Shown here piece by piece: positions 35,911-44,760 of a DNA stretch of 64,000 nucleotides. Under the pieces are notes generated by a model. It had not been told where the DNA came from and made no database searches. It was given only the letters and a program-made list of their open reading frames with translations. The stretch lies in contig UBNQ01000003.1 of the NCBI GenBank assembly GCA_900466875.1, positions 193,570 to 257,569 on the forward strand, given 5' to 3'. The number at the start of each line of letters is the position of its first letter. Position 1 is the stretch's first letter. The position numbers and the translations under genes are program-made. This DNA comes from Hyphomicrobiales bacterium (GTDB lineage: Bacteria; Pseudomonadota; Alphaproteobacteria; Rhizobiales; Rhizobiaceae).

Positions 35911-36678
35911 ATGATAGATCTGCCCAGCCTCTCGTTTTTCATCGCTGCCGTCCCGGCGGTCATGCTGGTCGGCCTGTCGAAAGGCGGTATCGGCGGCGCG
36001 ATCGGCCTGATGGGCGTACCCATCATGTCACTTGTCGTCGATCCGGTGCAGGCGGCGGCGATTTTCCTGCCGATTCTCATTCTGATGGATGCCGTCGCGC
36101 TTTGGTCATGGCGCAAATACAATGATCCGAAGACCCTGCTGATGATCATGCCCGGCGGGGTGATCGGCATTGCGCTCGGCTGGGCGACATCGGCCTATGT
36201 CTCCGACGATGCGCTGAAAGTGGTGATTGCCTCGGCAACCATCCTCTTCGCCGCTCGCTATTTCTGGCAGGTCTATGGACGTCGAGGCGAAATCGCGGCT
36301 CCTCTCCCTCACCGCCCGGTTGCCGCAACATTCTGGGGATCGCTTTCCGGTTACGCGAGTTTCGTTGCCCATGCCGGCGGCCCGCCGTTTCAGATCTATG
36401 TCCTGCCCATGCAGCTCGATCCGAAGAACTATACCGGCGCCAGCATCCGCTTCTTTGCCATCGTCAACGCCGTGAAGGTCATTCCGTATTTTTACCTCGG
36501 CGCGCTGGATACCCAGAACCTGACCTTGTCGGCAACGCTTCTGCCCGTGGCGCTTGTCTCGACCATGCTGGGAGCAGCCGTCGTCAAGCATCTCAAGGCG
36601 GAAACATTCTATCCCATGACCTATGGATTGGCTTTCCTCGCCGGCCTCAAGCTGCTCTGGGATGGGCTGCCCTTCTGA
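35911..36678 (+). CDS. TSUP family sulfite exporter-like permease (TauE/SafE)
   Basis: 255 residues, eight predicted membrane helices, TauE/SafE family. MLVGLSKGGIGGAIGLMGVPIMSL near the N-terminus and GYASFVAHAGGPPFQIYVLP in the second half are the two characteristic repeats. Such permeases export sulfite, sulfoacetate or related organosulfur anions; the exact substrate cannot be read. The ATG at 35911 has no clear ribosome site, and an upstream TTG at 35878 is a possible alternative. Divergent from the TenI-like gene. Confidence 0.85.
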   Translation: MIDLPSLSFFIAAVPAVMLVGLSKGGIGGAIGLMGVPIMSLVVDPVQAAAIFLPILILMDAVALWSWRKYNDPKTLLMIMPGGVIGIALGWATSAYVSDDALKVVIASATILFAARYFWQVYGRRGEIAAPLPHRPVAATFWGSLSGYASFVAHAGGPPFQIYVLPMQLDPKNYTGASIRFFAIVNAVKVIPYFYLGALDTQNLTLSATLLPVALVSTMLGAAVVKHLKAETFYPMTYGLAFLAGLKLLWDGLPF

Positions 36679-36832
36679 GGGGCACCCGAGCAGCAATGCC
36701 GGAAAACGAAGCTCCAGAAACAATTCTGGCCGTAGCCCGCATGAACCACGACCAGAACAGAAGATTGGGTTTTGTGCCGCTAATGGATCATTTCCAAATC
36801 AAGATCCGCGGCAATGGCTCTTTTAGCTGACC

Positions 36833-37009
36833 TTAATGGCGTGTCGACGCCTTGAGGCGCTGCACTTGGTCTTTGAGACGCAGCTTGCGACGCTTGAGCT
36901 CTGCGATTTCCCGATCGTCTGATGAAGGAGACGAAAGAATCGCCTGGAGCTCCTCCTCGAGATCGCCGTGCTTCTTTTCAAGCGATGCTATATGAGCCTG
37001 GATGGTCAT
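36833..37009 (-). CDS. YdcH-like DUF465 protein (58 aa)
   Basis: 58 residues: MTIQAHIASLEKKHGDLEEEL, then a negatively charged turn, then ELKRRKLRLKDQVQRLK, two antiparallel helices as in DUF465/YdcH. AAGGA is 10 nt before the ATG. Cytosolic, function unknown. A second DUF465 gene starts 230 bp away on the opposite strand, so the two paralogues are divergently arranged. Confidence 0.82.
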   Translation of the reverse strand: MTIQAHIASLEKKHGDLEEELQAILSSPSSDDREIAELKRRKLRLKDQVQRLKASTRH

Positions 37010-37238
37010 GTGGCATGTCCTTCCCTATTGCCTGCTCCGGCCACTCCATCGGCCGAAGCTTCAGGTTTACGACGGAAGTGTGACACGATCTGCCCCGTTT
37101 GTCGAAGGTGTTTTCATGAAAAGAACGCGGCAAATTCGTGACCTCAGCTAACTTCCAGTTAATACGGTTTGGTGATAGGAGCTTGCGCATTAAGCTGGGC
37201 CGGGTCACAAGCCCGGATCGTTATGGGGACTTGAAGAC

Positions 37239-37442
37239 ATGGCCGATCAGGAACAGGCGGACAACCGGCTGGCGCTGGCAAAGCTCCGGCAGGAGCATGA
37301 AGACTACGATGCCGCCATCAACGCCATGATCAAAGTCGGCTGCGATGCGCTGCGCGTCCAGCGCATGAAGAAGAAAAAGCTCGCGATCAAGGACAAGATG
37401 ACCCAGATCGAAGACCAGATCCTGCCCGACATCATCGCTTAG
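37239..37442 (+). CDS. YdcH-like DUF465 protein (67 aa)
   Basis: 67 residues with the DUF465 helix pair ([39 protein letters not shown]). It precedes purE by 10 nt and is therefore the first gene of a DUF465-purE-purK operon, an arrangement seen in many rhizobia. A role in purine synthesis is not established. GACTTGAAGAC precedes the ATG. Confidence 0.87.
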   Translation: MADQEQADNRLALAKLRQEHEDYDAAINAMIKVGCDALRVQRMKKKKLAIKDKMTQIEDQILPDIIA

Positions 37443-37452
37443 GAACGTTGAC

Positions 37453-37947
37453 ATGGCCGAGACACCGCCCGTCGCCATCATCATGGGAAGCCAGTCCGAC
37501 TGGGAGACCATGAAGAACGCTGCCGAAACCCTCGATGCCCTCGAGATCGATTACGAGGCACGCATCATTTCAGCACACCGGACGCCCGAACGCCTGTTCA
37601 ATTTTGCCAAGGGCGCACGTGACGAAGGCTTTCAGGTGATCATCGCCGGCGCCGGCGGGGCAGCCCACCTGCCCGGCATGGCCGCTTCGATGACGCCACT
37701 GCCAGTCTTTGGTGTTCCCGTCCAGTCCAAGGCACTGTCCGGTCAGGACAGTCTTTTATCCATCGTGCAGATGCCTGCCGGGATCCCGGTCGGGACGCTC
37801 GCCATCGGCCGTGCCGGTGCCGTCAACGCGGCTTTGCTGGCAGCAGCCGTGCTGGCCCTCTCGGATGAGGATATCGCCTACCGCCTGGACGAATGGCGCG
37901 CCCGCCAGAGTGCCTCCGTTGCCGAATATCCGATGGACGAAGCATGA
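37453..37947 (+). CDS. purE: N5-carboxyaminoimidazole ribonucleotide mutase
   Basis: 164 residues, class I PurE, which converts N5-CAIR to CAIR in de novo purine synthesis. The active-site loop [10 protein letters not shown] (11-20), His42 in [10 protein letters not shown], and the conserved [11 protein letters not shown] and [16 protein letters not shown] are intact. Its stop overlaps the purK start by 4 nt (ATGA), as expected for two enzymes acting in sequence. Confidence 0.96.
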   Translation: MAETPPVAIIMGSQSDWETMKNAAETLDALEIDYEARIISAHRTPERLFNFAKGARDEGFQVIIAGAGGAAHLPGMAASMTPLPVFGVPVQSKALSGQDSLLSIVQMPAGIPVGTLAIGRAGAVNAALLAAAVLALSDEDIAYRLDEWRARQSASVAEYPMDEA

Positions 37948-39017
37948 AGGTCCAGACGATCGGGATCATCGGCGGCGGCCAGCTCGGCCGCATGCTGGCT
38001 ATGGCGGCCGCGAGGCTGAACCTCAGCATCATCATTCTCGAACCGCAGGTCGATTGTCCGGCCGCCCAGGTCGCCAACGAGCAGATCATCGCCGCCTATG
38101 ACGACACAGCAGCGCTTGCCGAACTGGCGCAACGCTGCGATGTCGTCACCTACGAATTCGAAAATGTGCCTGTCACAGCCGCGCAAGCGCTGGAACGTTC
38201 CGTTCCGGTCTACCCGCCATCCAAGGCTCTCGAAGTCGCCCAGGACCGGCTGGTGGAAAAACGCTTTCTCAACGGTTGCGGCATCGAGACTGCGCGCTTC
38301 CATGCGGTCAACAGCCAGCAGGAACTTGAAGCAGCCCTCGCCGACTTCGGCGGCAAGGGCGTTCTGAAGACCTGTCGCATGGGCTATGACGGCAAGGGTC
38401 AGCGCGTGTTCCGCTCGCATGACGAGCCAGCCGCAGGCGCCTACGCCGCGCTCGGCTCCGTGCCGCTGATTCTCGAAAGCTTCGTTCCCTTCGAACGCGA
38501 GATCTCGATCATCGCCGCCCGCGCCACGGACGGCACGATCCGCTGCTACGATCCGGCGGAGAACGTCCATCGCGACGGCATCCTGCACACCTCCACCCTG
38601 CCGGCGAAGATTTCCGCCGAGACGGCATCCGCAGCCCGCGCCGCCGCCGAAAAGCTGCTTGCGGCGCTGGACTATGTCGGCGTGATCGGCATCGAGTTCT
38701 TCGCCATGGCCGATGGCACGCTGATCGCCAACGAAATCGCCCCGCGCGTCCACAATTCCGGCCATTGGACGGAGGCTGCCTGCGTGATCTCGCAGTTCGA
38801 GCAGCATATGCGCGCCGTCGCCGGCCTTGCGCTTGGCGATCCGGACCGCCATTCCGACTGCGTGATGACCAACCTGATCGGCGACGACATTCTCGCGCTG
38901 CCGGAGTGGCTTGGCAGGAAGGATGTCCTTGTCCATCTTTACGGCAAGACGGAAGCCCGTCAGGGCCGCAAAATGGGCCATGTCACCGAATTGAAGGGCC
39001 GGAAAACCTCGTCATAA
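37944..39017 (+). CDS. purK: N5-carboxyaminoimidazole ribonucleotide synthase
   Basis: 357 residues, ATP-grasp ligase that carboxylates AIR with bicarbonate and ATP. N-terminal [13 protein letters not shown], the ATP-grasp loop [12 protein letters not shown], and C-terminal [15 protein letters not shown] identify it. The start was placed at ATG 37944, overlapping purE, instead of the upstream in-frame ATG within purE. Last gene of the DUF465-purEK operon. Confidence 0.96.
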   Translation: MKVQTIGIIGGGQLGRMLAMAAARLNLSIIILEPQVDCPAAQVANEQIIAAYDDTAALAELAQRCDVVTYEFENVPVTAAQALERSVPVYPPSKALEVAQDRLVEKRFLNGCGIETARFHAVNSQQELEAALADFGGKGVLKTCRMGYDGKGQRVFRSHDEPAAGAYAALGSVPLILESFVPFEREISIIAARATDGTIRCYDPAENVHRDGILHTSTLPAKISAETASAARAAAEKLLAALDYVGVIGIEFFAMADGTLIANEIAPRVHNSGHWTEAACVISQFEQHMRAVAGLALGDPDRHSDCVMTNLIGDDILALPEWLGRKDVLVHLYGKTEARQGRKMGHVTELKGRKTSS

Positions 39018-39152
39018 GGTTGACATGGAGAAAGCCCCGGGTTATCTGCACCCCAACCTGAGGCGCGCCCTTAATCTTAAGGACTAGGCGGCGCGCTTTC
39101 GATTGTTAGAGACAAGCGGCTCTTCGAGCCCACAGACTGCTGGACCAGTACA

Positions 39153-39278
39153 ATGAAGATCAAGAACTCGCTTAAGGCGCTGAAGGCTCGTCACCGCGAC
39201 AACCGTCTGGTTCGCCGTAAGGGCCGCATCTACATCATCAACAAGCAGAACCCGCGCTTCAAGGCCCGCCAGGGCTGA
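39153..39278 (+). CDS. rpmJ: 50S ribosomal protein L36, zinc-free type
   Basis: 41 residues, [20 protein letters not shown] then [21 protein letters not shown]. The sequence has none of the four zinc ligands of classical L36 and is the longer C-minus form common in alphaproteobacteria. Monocistronic; a GC-rich stem-like ACACGGCGGGTTTGCCCGCC follows the stop. Together with cysteine-free L31 in this window it reduces the zinc demand of ribosomes. Confidence 0.95.
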   Translation: MKIKNSLKALKARHRDNRLVRRKGRIYIINKQNPRFKARQG

Positions 39279-39371
39279 TTGCACACGGCGGGTTTGCCCG
39301 CCGGCAATCAAATTGTCGATAGCGCGACAATTCGGCTTTGACCTTCGGCGCATCCGGATTACCTTATCCGG

Positions 39372-40004
39372 ATGCGCCATTTGCTTTTGAGCACCCCTAT
39401 TCTGGCTTTCGCCGCCCTGGTTCCTGTCGCCCACGCACAGGCCCCGCAGGTTGCCCCTCCTCTGGAAGCGGCTCCGCAACCACCAGCCCCCTCTTCAGAG
39501 GAAGCTATGCCCGCCGTAACGGCCGCAAAGCCGGTCGATACGTTGTTCGATGCATTGAAGCGCGAACGCGACCCGGCAAAAGCCAAGGGTATCGCAAGCC
39601 AGATCATCGCCGAGATGAGCGATTCGGGCAGTGCCACGGTCAACCTGCTGATGCAGTGGTCAGAAGACGCCATCAAGGAAAAGAAGAACGCTGCCGCGCT
39701 GGACTTTCTCGACCGCGTCACGCTTCTCGATCCCGCCTTTACGGAAGGCTGGAATCGCCGCGCCACGCTTCACTATACGATAGGTGACCGACGCAAATCG
39801 ATGGCCGACATCGCCGAGGTGCTGAAACGCGAACCTCGCCATTTCGGCGCACTTGCGGGCCTTGCCGGCATATTGATGGAAGCAGAGGACGACGAAATGG
39901 CGCTGAAGGCGTGGGAGCGATATCTCAGCGTCTACCCGGCTGATCGCGATGCGCAGGAAGCCGTATCGAAACTCTCCGAAAAGATCGCCGGAAACCGGAC
40001 TTGA
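39372..40004 (+). CDS. secreted tetratricopeptide-repeat protein
   Basis: 210 residues: a signal peptide (LLLSTPILAFAALVPVAHA, cleavage after AHA) then a Pro/Ala-rich linker (25-55) and three TPR-like helix pairs (ALDFLDRVTLLDPAFTEGWN, SMADIAEVLKREPRHFGALA, ALKAWERYLSVYPADRDAQE). Periplasmic protein-protein scaffold by prediction; no catalytic motif. The alpha/beta hydrolase gene starts 22 nt later, so they form a pair. Confidence 0.82.
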   Translation: MRHLLLSTPILAFAALVPVAHAQAPQVAPPLEAAPQPPAPSSEEAMPAVTAAKPVDTLFDALKRERDPAKAKGIASQIIAEMSDSGSATVNLLMQWSEDAIKEKKNAAALDFLDRVTLLDPAFTEGWNRRATLHYTIGDRRKSMADIAEVLKREPRHFGALAGLAGILMEAEDDEMALKAWERYLSVYPADRDAQEAVSKLSEKIAGNRT

Positions 40005-40026
40005 GCCCTTTGCCGGTCGCGCCCCT

Positions 40027-41067
40027 ATGATTCTGCCATTCGCCCTTCTGGCTATATTTCTTGCCGCAGCCTTCGGCTTTACAGCCTGGAAGAGCAAGGA
40101 GATCGAGCGGCAGTTCCCGCAGCATGGCGAGTTGACGGATGTTGGCGGCTACAGGCTCAATGCCCTGCATCTGCCGGGGCCGTCCAATCCTGCCTTGCCG
40201 CCCGTCGTTTTCATTCATGGCGCGAGCGGCAACCTGCGGGATCAGGAAGCGGCGTTTCGACAGTCCCTGGAAGGCCGTGCAGAGCTTCTCTTCGTCGACA
40301 GGCCCGGTCATGGCTACTCGGAGCGCGGTGGCCCTGAGAACGACTTTCCGGACGGACAGGCTGCGGCCATCAGCAGACTGATGGAACTGAAAGGCATCGA
40401 CCGGGCGATCATCGTCGGCCATTCCTTCGGCGGCGCGATCGCTGCGAGTTTCGCCGTCTTCCATCCCGAAAAGACGGCCGGACTGCTGTTTCTGGCGCCC
40501 GCGACCCATCCCTGGCCGGGCGGCGTGGACTGGTACTATAACGTCGCGGCCGCACCCTATCTGGGCTGGTGGTTCACCCGCCTTGCCAGCCTGCCCGCCG
40601 GCCTCGTCCTGCTGGATGGTGCAACCAGATCCGTCTTCAGCCCCAATCGCCGTCGTGACCGTTATGTCGAGGAAGGCGCCCCTGCCCTGGTGCTACGGCC
40701 GGACAATTTCCGCAACAATGCGATCGACGTTGCCAATCTCCAGGACTATGTCACACGCATCTCGCCACGCTACACGCAAATCAGGACGCCGACCGTGATC
40801 ATAACCGGCGACAGCGACCCGATCGTGCTGGAAGAAATCCACTCGGAAGGTCTTGCTCGCGATATAGCCGGCTCCGAACTCGTCATGATCCATGGCCTTG
40901 GCCACAAGCCGGACTACGTGGTCACCGACGTCGCGATAGCCGCAATCGAAAAGATCGCCGGCATGGACCGCGACCTGCAGGCCTTGGCACGCAGCGCGGA
41001 AACCCGGCTGACGCAATCGGGAGTGCAGAGCCCGTCAACCGTCGGGTTTTCGATCGAGGGAAATTAA
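40027..41067 (+). CDS. alpha/beta hydrolase
   Basis: 346 residues beginning with a membrane anchor or signal helix (MILPFALLAIFLAAAFGFTA). Hydrolase fold: oxyanion region FIHGASGN, nucleophile elbow VGHSFGGA with the catalytic Ser, an Asp in TGDSDPIVL and the His in GLGHKPDYV. A COG0596-type esterase/hydrolase; substrate unknown. It follows the secreted TPR protein closely, so it may act in the periplasm or facing it. It overlaps the convergent EamA gene by 4 nt at the stop. No clear ribosome site before the ATG. Confidence 0.8.
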   Translation: MILPFALLAIFLAAAFGFTAWKSKEIERQFPQHGELTDVGGYRLNALHLPGPSNPALPPVVFIHGASGNLRDQEAAFRQSLEGRAELLFVDRPGHGYSERGGPENDFPDGQAAAISRLMELKGIDRAIIVGHSFGGAIAASFAVFHPEKTAGLLFLAPATHPWPGGVDWYYNVAAAPYLGWWFTRLASLPAGLVLLDGATRSVFSPNRRRDRYVEEGAPALVLRPDNFRNNAIDVANLQDYVTRISPRYTQIRTPTVIITGDSDPIVLEEIHSEGLARDIAGSELVMIHGLGHKPDYVVTDVAIAAIEKIAGMDRDLQALARSAETRLTQSGVQSPSTVGFSIEGN

Positions 41068-41939
41068 TCCACCTTTTTCGGCCTCAAATCCCGGATGCCC
41101 AACACGCTTGCGGCGATGATCATGGCCGCTCCGGCCAGGATGGAAAGGGTCGGCAGATCGGAGAAGAACAGCCAGCCGAACAACAGGCCCCAGATCAATT
41201 GCGTGTATTGGACCGCTGCAATTCTGGATGACGGCGCAAGCCTGAGCGAGACGGTCAGGCAAAGCCTGCCGATACCAAGCAGAGCGCCTGCAGCCATGTA
41301 AAGCAGCCACTCTCCATATGTCGGCTGAACATAACGCCCCGGCAGCATAAGACCGGTTACAACGACGAGAATACCCATCGGTATCAGCATGTCGGCAAGC
41401 GGCGTCGAATGCGCCCTCCAAAGACGCACCAGAATTGTGGAGATGGCCTGCGCCACCGCCGCTCCCGCAGCCAGGCAGACAGCCAACATATCGACGGCAC
41501 CGCCGGGCTCGATAATCAACACGATGCCGACCATGCAGGAAAACAGCATGATCCATTGCAGGCGGTGCGGCCGCTCCCGCAACAAGGCGATGGCGAGCAG
41601 AACCGTGATGACCGGGGCAAGGAACCGAATCGAGTAGACGTTGGCGATCGGCATCAGCGAAATCGCGTAGAGCGTCAGCCAGATCATCGCCACGGACATC
41701 ACCCCACGCGCGATGATGACGGCAGCGCCTCGTCCCGAATGGACCCCGAAGCCACCCAGTGGAGCAGCAAGCAGGACGGCAAAGGTTGAAGCGAAGAGGC
41801 CGGACAGAAACAGGATCTGCGGCAGGGAGTGCGTTTCGCTGAGAACCTTCGAGATCGTGTCTACCGCTGAAAACGCGGCAAAGCCTGCAAGCGACAGGAT
41901 GTAGCCAAGCCTTTCGTTATCACCTTCATCCGTCACCAC
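41064..41939 (-). CDS. EamA/DMT family transporter
   Basis: 291 residues, ten predicted membrane helices in two repeated EamA domains (drug/metabolite transporter superfamily), for example GYILSLAGFAAFSAVDTISK in the first and AVQYTQLIWGLLFGWLFFSD in the second. Likely exports or takes up small metabolites across the inner membrane; substrate unknown. The start is a GTG with GGA just upstream. Single gene, convergent with the alpha/beta hydrolase. Confidence 0.85.
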   Translation of the reverse strand: MVTDEGDNERLGYILSLAGFAAFSAVDTISKVLSETHSLPQILFLSGLFASTFAVLLAAPLGGFGVHSGRGAAVIIARGVMSVAMIWLTLYAISLMPIANVYSIRFLAPVITVLLAIALLRERPHRLQWIMLFSCMVGIVLIIEPGGAVDMLAVCLAAGAAVAQAISTILVRLWRAHSTPLADMLIPMGILVVVTGLMLPGRYVQPTYGEWLLYMAAGALLGIGRLCLTVSLRLAPSSRIAAVQYTQLIWGLLFGWLFFSDLPTLSILAGAAMIIAASVLGIRDLRPKKVD

Positions 41940-42037
41940 GATATTCCGTCATGTATGCGTCAACACATTACAACCTATGAGGGCTTTGAGACAGTCCGAT
42001 GACATGGGAAAAGTGGCTGAGACGATCGAAAGCCGGT

Positions 42038-42562
42038 TCAGGTTCGAGGATGCCGATACACCAAGTCATTCAGGTCATGCCGTTCGGCTGCGTCATCCAG
42101 AACAGCGCCCAGCCTCTCCGCCAGCCGTCGAGATTTCTCGTTGTCGCGGTGAATGTAGCTGACGAGCGTCTGCAATCCGAGCACTTCAAAGCCCCAGCGG
42201 CGCAATTCAGTGGCCGCCTCCAGGGCATATCCCTGTCCCTCGAAGCCGGGATAGAGTAGCCAACCCAGCTCATGCTCGGGAAACAGCGGTCCGGAATTGA
42301 TGCCGACCTGACCGATACAGGTTCCGTCGGCACGGCTCTCGATCATCAGCGAGCCATGCCCCATCAGCGACCATTGCGCGACGTCATGGCAGAACATGCC
42401 CCACGCGGCCGCCTCCGCAACGGGACCGCCCATATAGACGGCGCCGTCCGATGCCATGAACGCCGCATAGACCGGCCAGTCCGCCATGGTCGGCGCCCTT
42501 AGCCTGAGCCGGTCGGTTTCGATCAAAGGCATGGCAGGCAATGACGGATGGCCTTCAGGCAT
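42038..42562 (-). CDS. GNAT family N-acetyltransferase (RimJ/RimL-like)
   Basis: 174 residues, GNAT fold of the Acetyltransf_3 type: LIETDRLRLRAPTMADWPVY at the N-terminus, the CoA-binding ELGWLLYPGFEGQGYALEAA, and VSYIHRDNEKSRRLAERLG. Similar enzymes acetylate ribosomal protein N-termini or small amines. The start was placed at ATG 42562 (GGGG five nt upstream). The longer frame extends back through the pyk terminator and is not real. It sits downstream of pyk on the same strand, separated by that terminator. Confidence 0.8.
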   Translation of the reverse strand: MPEGHPSLPAMPLIETDRLRLRAPTMADWPVYAAFMASDGAVYMGGPVAEAAAWGMFCHDVAQWSLMGHGSLMIESRADGTCIGQVGINSGPLFPEHELGWLLYPGFEGQGYALEAATELRRWGFEVLGLQTLVSYIHRDNEKSRRLAERLGAVLDDAAERHDLNDLVYRHPRT

Positions 42563-42575
42563 AGTGACCCCAACG

Positions 42576-42601
42576 AAAAACGGCCGGATTGCTCCGGCCG
42601 T
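42576..42601 (-). terminator. Rho-independent terminator of pyk
   Basis: On the minus strand ACGGCCGG and CCGGCCGT form a perfect 8-bp stem with an AGCAAT loop, followed by TTTTCG. It lies just after the pyk stop and before the GNAT ribosome site. Confidence 0.85.
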
Positions 42602-42629
42602 CTGGTAGTTCAAAAATATGTCAGTCCGA

Positions 42630-44069
42630 TTACGCGCCGGTCTCGCCGTCTGCGCCGATATAGGCGATGCGCAGCATGTTCGTCGAACCGGGCGTACCGA
42701 GCGGAACACCGGCCGAGATGATGATGCGGTCACCGGGTTTGCCGAACTCTTCGGCCGCGGTGATGCGCGCAGCGCGGTTCACCATGTCGTCGAGATCGGT
42801 TGCGTCATGCGTGACGACGCAATGCAGGCCCCAGCAGACGGCAAGACGGCGGGCCGTCTTGACATTGGGGGACAGCGCCAGGATCGGCACGTTCGGACGC
42901 TCGCGCGAGGCGCGCAGACCGGTCGTGCCGGACTGCGTGTAGGTGACGATCGCGGCAGCCTTGAGCGTTTCGGCAATCTGGCGGGCGGCGAGCGAAATCG
43001 CGTCGGAGCCAGTGGCTTCCGGCGTTGCGCGCTGTGCGTAGATGATGCTCGGATAGAGCGGATCCTGCTCCACCTGACGAGCAATCGACGCCATCATCGA
43101 GACCGCCTCGACCGGATACTGACCGGAAGCGGATTCGGCCGACAGCATGACGGCATCGGCACCTTCGAAGACGGCGATTGACACGTCGGAGACTTCCGCG
43201 CGGGTCGGGACCGGAGCCGTGATCATCGATTCCAGCATCTGGGTTGCAACGACGACCGGCTTGCCGGCGCGGCGGCAGGCACGGGTCAGCTGCTTCTGGA
43301 TGCCAGGCACCATTTCGATCGGCATTTCCACGCCAAGGTCACCACGGGCAACCATGACGGCATCGGAAAGCTCGATGATTTCATCGATGCGCTCGATCGC
43401 CTGCGGCTTCTCGATCTTCGACATGATGCCGACGCGGCCGCGCGCGATCTTGCGCACTTCTGCCAGATCTTCCGGGCGCTGCACGAAGGACAGAGCGACC
43501 CAGTCTGCATCGTCGGTTGCGAGAACCGCATCGAGGTCGGCGCGGTCCTTGTCCGTCAGGACGCCGACGGTGAGGATGGTATCAGGCAGGCTGACGCCCT
43601 TGCGGTCGGAAATGCTGGTGCCGGCAACGACGGTACAGACGATCTTCTTGCCGTCGGACTCAACAGCCTTCAGAGCCAGCTTGCCGTCGTCGATCAGCAG
43701 GCGATCGCCAGCCTTGACGGCTTCGAGGATTTCCGGATGCGGAAGATGCACGCGGGTTTCGTCACCCGGGGCTTCGTTGTTGTCGAGCGTGAATGTCTGG
43801 CCCGGAGCCAGCGTCACTTTCGTGTTGGCAAACTTGCCGACGCGAAGCTTCGGTCCCTGCAAGTCGCAGAGAATGCCGATCGGCCGACCCGACTTCTTCT
43901 CTACCGAGCGGATCCGCTCGATCAGGGTGCGCATCATGTCATGGCTGGCGTGGCTCATGTTGATACGGAACAGGTCGGCACCTGCTTCGTGGAGTTTCTG
44001 GATCATTGCCTCTTCGGACGACGCCGGACCGAGCGTGGCTAGGATCTTTACTTTGCGGTTACGCCTCAT
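42630..44069 (-). CDS. pyk: pyruvate kinase
   Basis: 479 residues. Transfers phosphate from phosphoenolpyruvate to ADP, the last step of glycolysis. VKILATLGPASSEEAMI at the N-terminus, the catalytic MSKIEKPQAIERIDEII with its Lys, GDLGVEMP, and TQMLESMITAPVPTRAEVSD for K+/substrate binding are all present. The ATG at 44069 overlaps the stop of the DUF1036 gene by one base (TGATG). The operon ends in a strong terminator. The only pyruvate kinase in the window. Confidence 0.97.
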   Translation of the reverse strand: MRRNRKVKILATLGPASSEEAMIQKLHEAGADLFRINMSHASHDMMRTLIERIRSVEKKSGRPIGILCDLQGPKLRVGKFANTKVTLAPGQTFTLDNNEAPGDETRVHLPHPEILEAVKAGDRLLIDDGKLALKAVESDGKKIVCTVVAGTSISDRKGVSLPDTILTVGVLTDKDRADLDAVLATDDADWVALSFVQRPEDLAEVRKIARGRVGIMSKIEKPQAIERIDEIIELSDAVMVARGDLGVEMPIEMVPGIQKQLTRACRRAGKPVVVATQMLESMITAPVPTRAEVSDVSIAVFEGADAVMLSAESASGQYPVEAVSMMASIARQVEQDPLYPSIIYAQRATPEATGSDAISLAARQIAETLKAAAIVTYTQSGTTGLRASRERPNVPILALSPNVKTARRLAVCWGLHCVVTHDATDLDDMVNRAARITAAEEFGKPGDRIIISAGVPLGTPGSTNMLRIAYIGADGETGA

Positions 44070-44542
44070 CAATTCTGGCCTTCTTGCGAACCGGGTGTGT
44101 CGGAAAGCTGGACCATCCAGCTTCCCTGACGACCCGTATCATACTCTTTGAAACCCATGCGCTGGTGGCCACGGGTGAAACAATCATTCACGCCGACGAT
44201 TTTGAATTCGTTCTCGGCGACGCACATATTGATATTGCCGGTCCACCGCCCTCCTCGGGCGGCATCTTCGGCATATAGATAATAGTATCGTGACTGCAGT
44301 TCCCCTTCGATCAGAGTAGCGCAGGTGGAAGCAGGAACCTGCCACCATCCTTCGGTATTCCAACCATCCTGGGCACGATAACCAATTGCCACGCCGACAA
44401 GGTTCTGCGTGCCGTTACACACGCGGAAATCTGCATGAGCCGGAGAAGCCATGAGAAGCGGTGTACCAACGCAAAAAACGAAAGCACCCGCCGGAACGGA
44501 AAGGAGCGAACGAAGATAAATTTTAATCGATTTTATCGGCAC
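44069..44542 (-). CDS. secreted DUF1036 protein
   Basis: 157 residues with a signal peptide (LRSLLSVPAGAFVFCVGTPLL, cleavage near AHA) and a DUF1036 domain: DFRVCNGTQNLVGVAIGYR, WNTEGWWQVPASTC, RYYYLYAEDA and INMCVAENEFKIVG with conserved cysteines likely in disulfides. Periplasmic, function unknown. Two GTG starts are possible, 44578 and 44542; I prefer 44542 because GGAAA lies before it and the signal peptide follows at once. It is translationally coupled to pyk, an arrangement conserved in rhizobia without known reason. Confidence 0.8.
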   Translation of the reverse strand: MPIKSIKIYLRSLLSVPAGAFVFCVGTPLLMASPAHADFRVCNGTQNLVGVAIGYRAQDGWNTEGWWQVPASTCATLIEGELQSRYYYLYAEDAARGGRWTGNINMCVAENEFKIVGVNDCFTRGHQRMGFKEYDTGRQGSWMVQLSDTPGSQEGQN

Positions 44543-44760
44543 GGTTTCCGTCAGGTCTCCATGGTTACGTGGAGGCACTTTCTCGCGCGCAACGGGCAGA
44601 AAGTCAACGAAGCTGTGGTTGATTGCGTCGCCCTGCCGCTGCGATTAGTCAAATTCGCCGCATCCCCCTGCCCAGGCTTGCTTTTTGGCAAGCGCAGCCT
44701 CTGCTCTTGCGCCGAAAAGGACGCCATGCGATCACCAAACTCACAACATAATCGTTTGAA

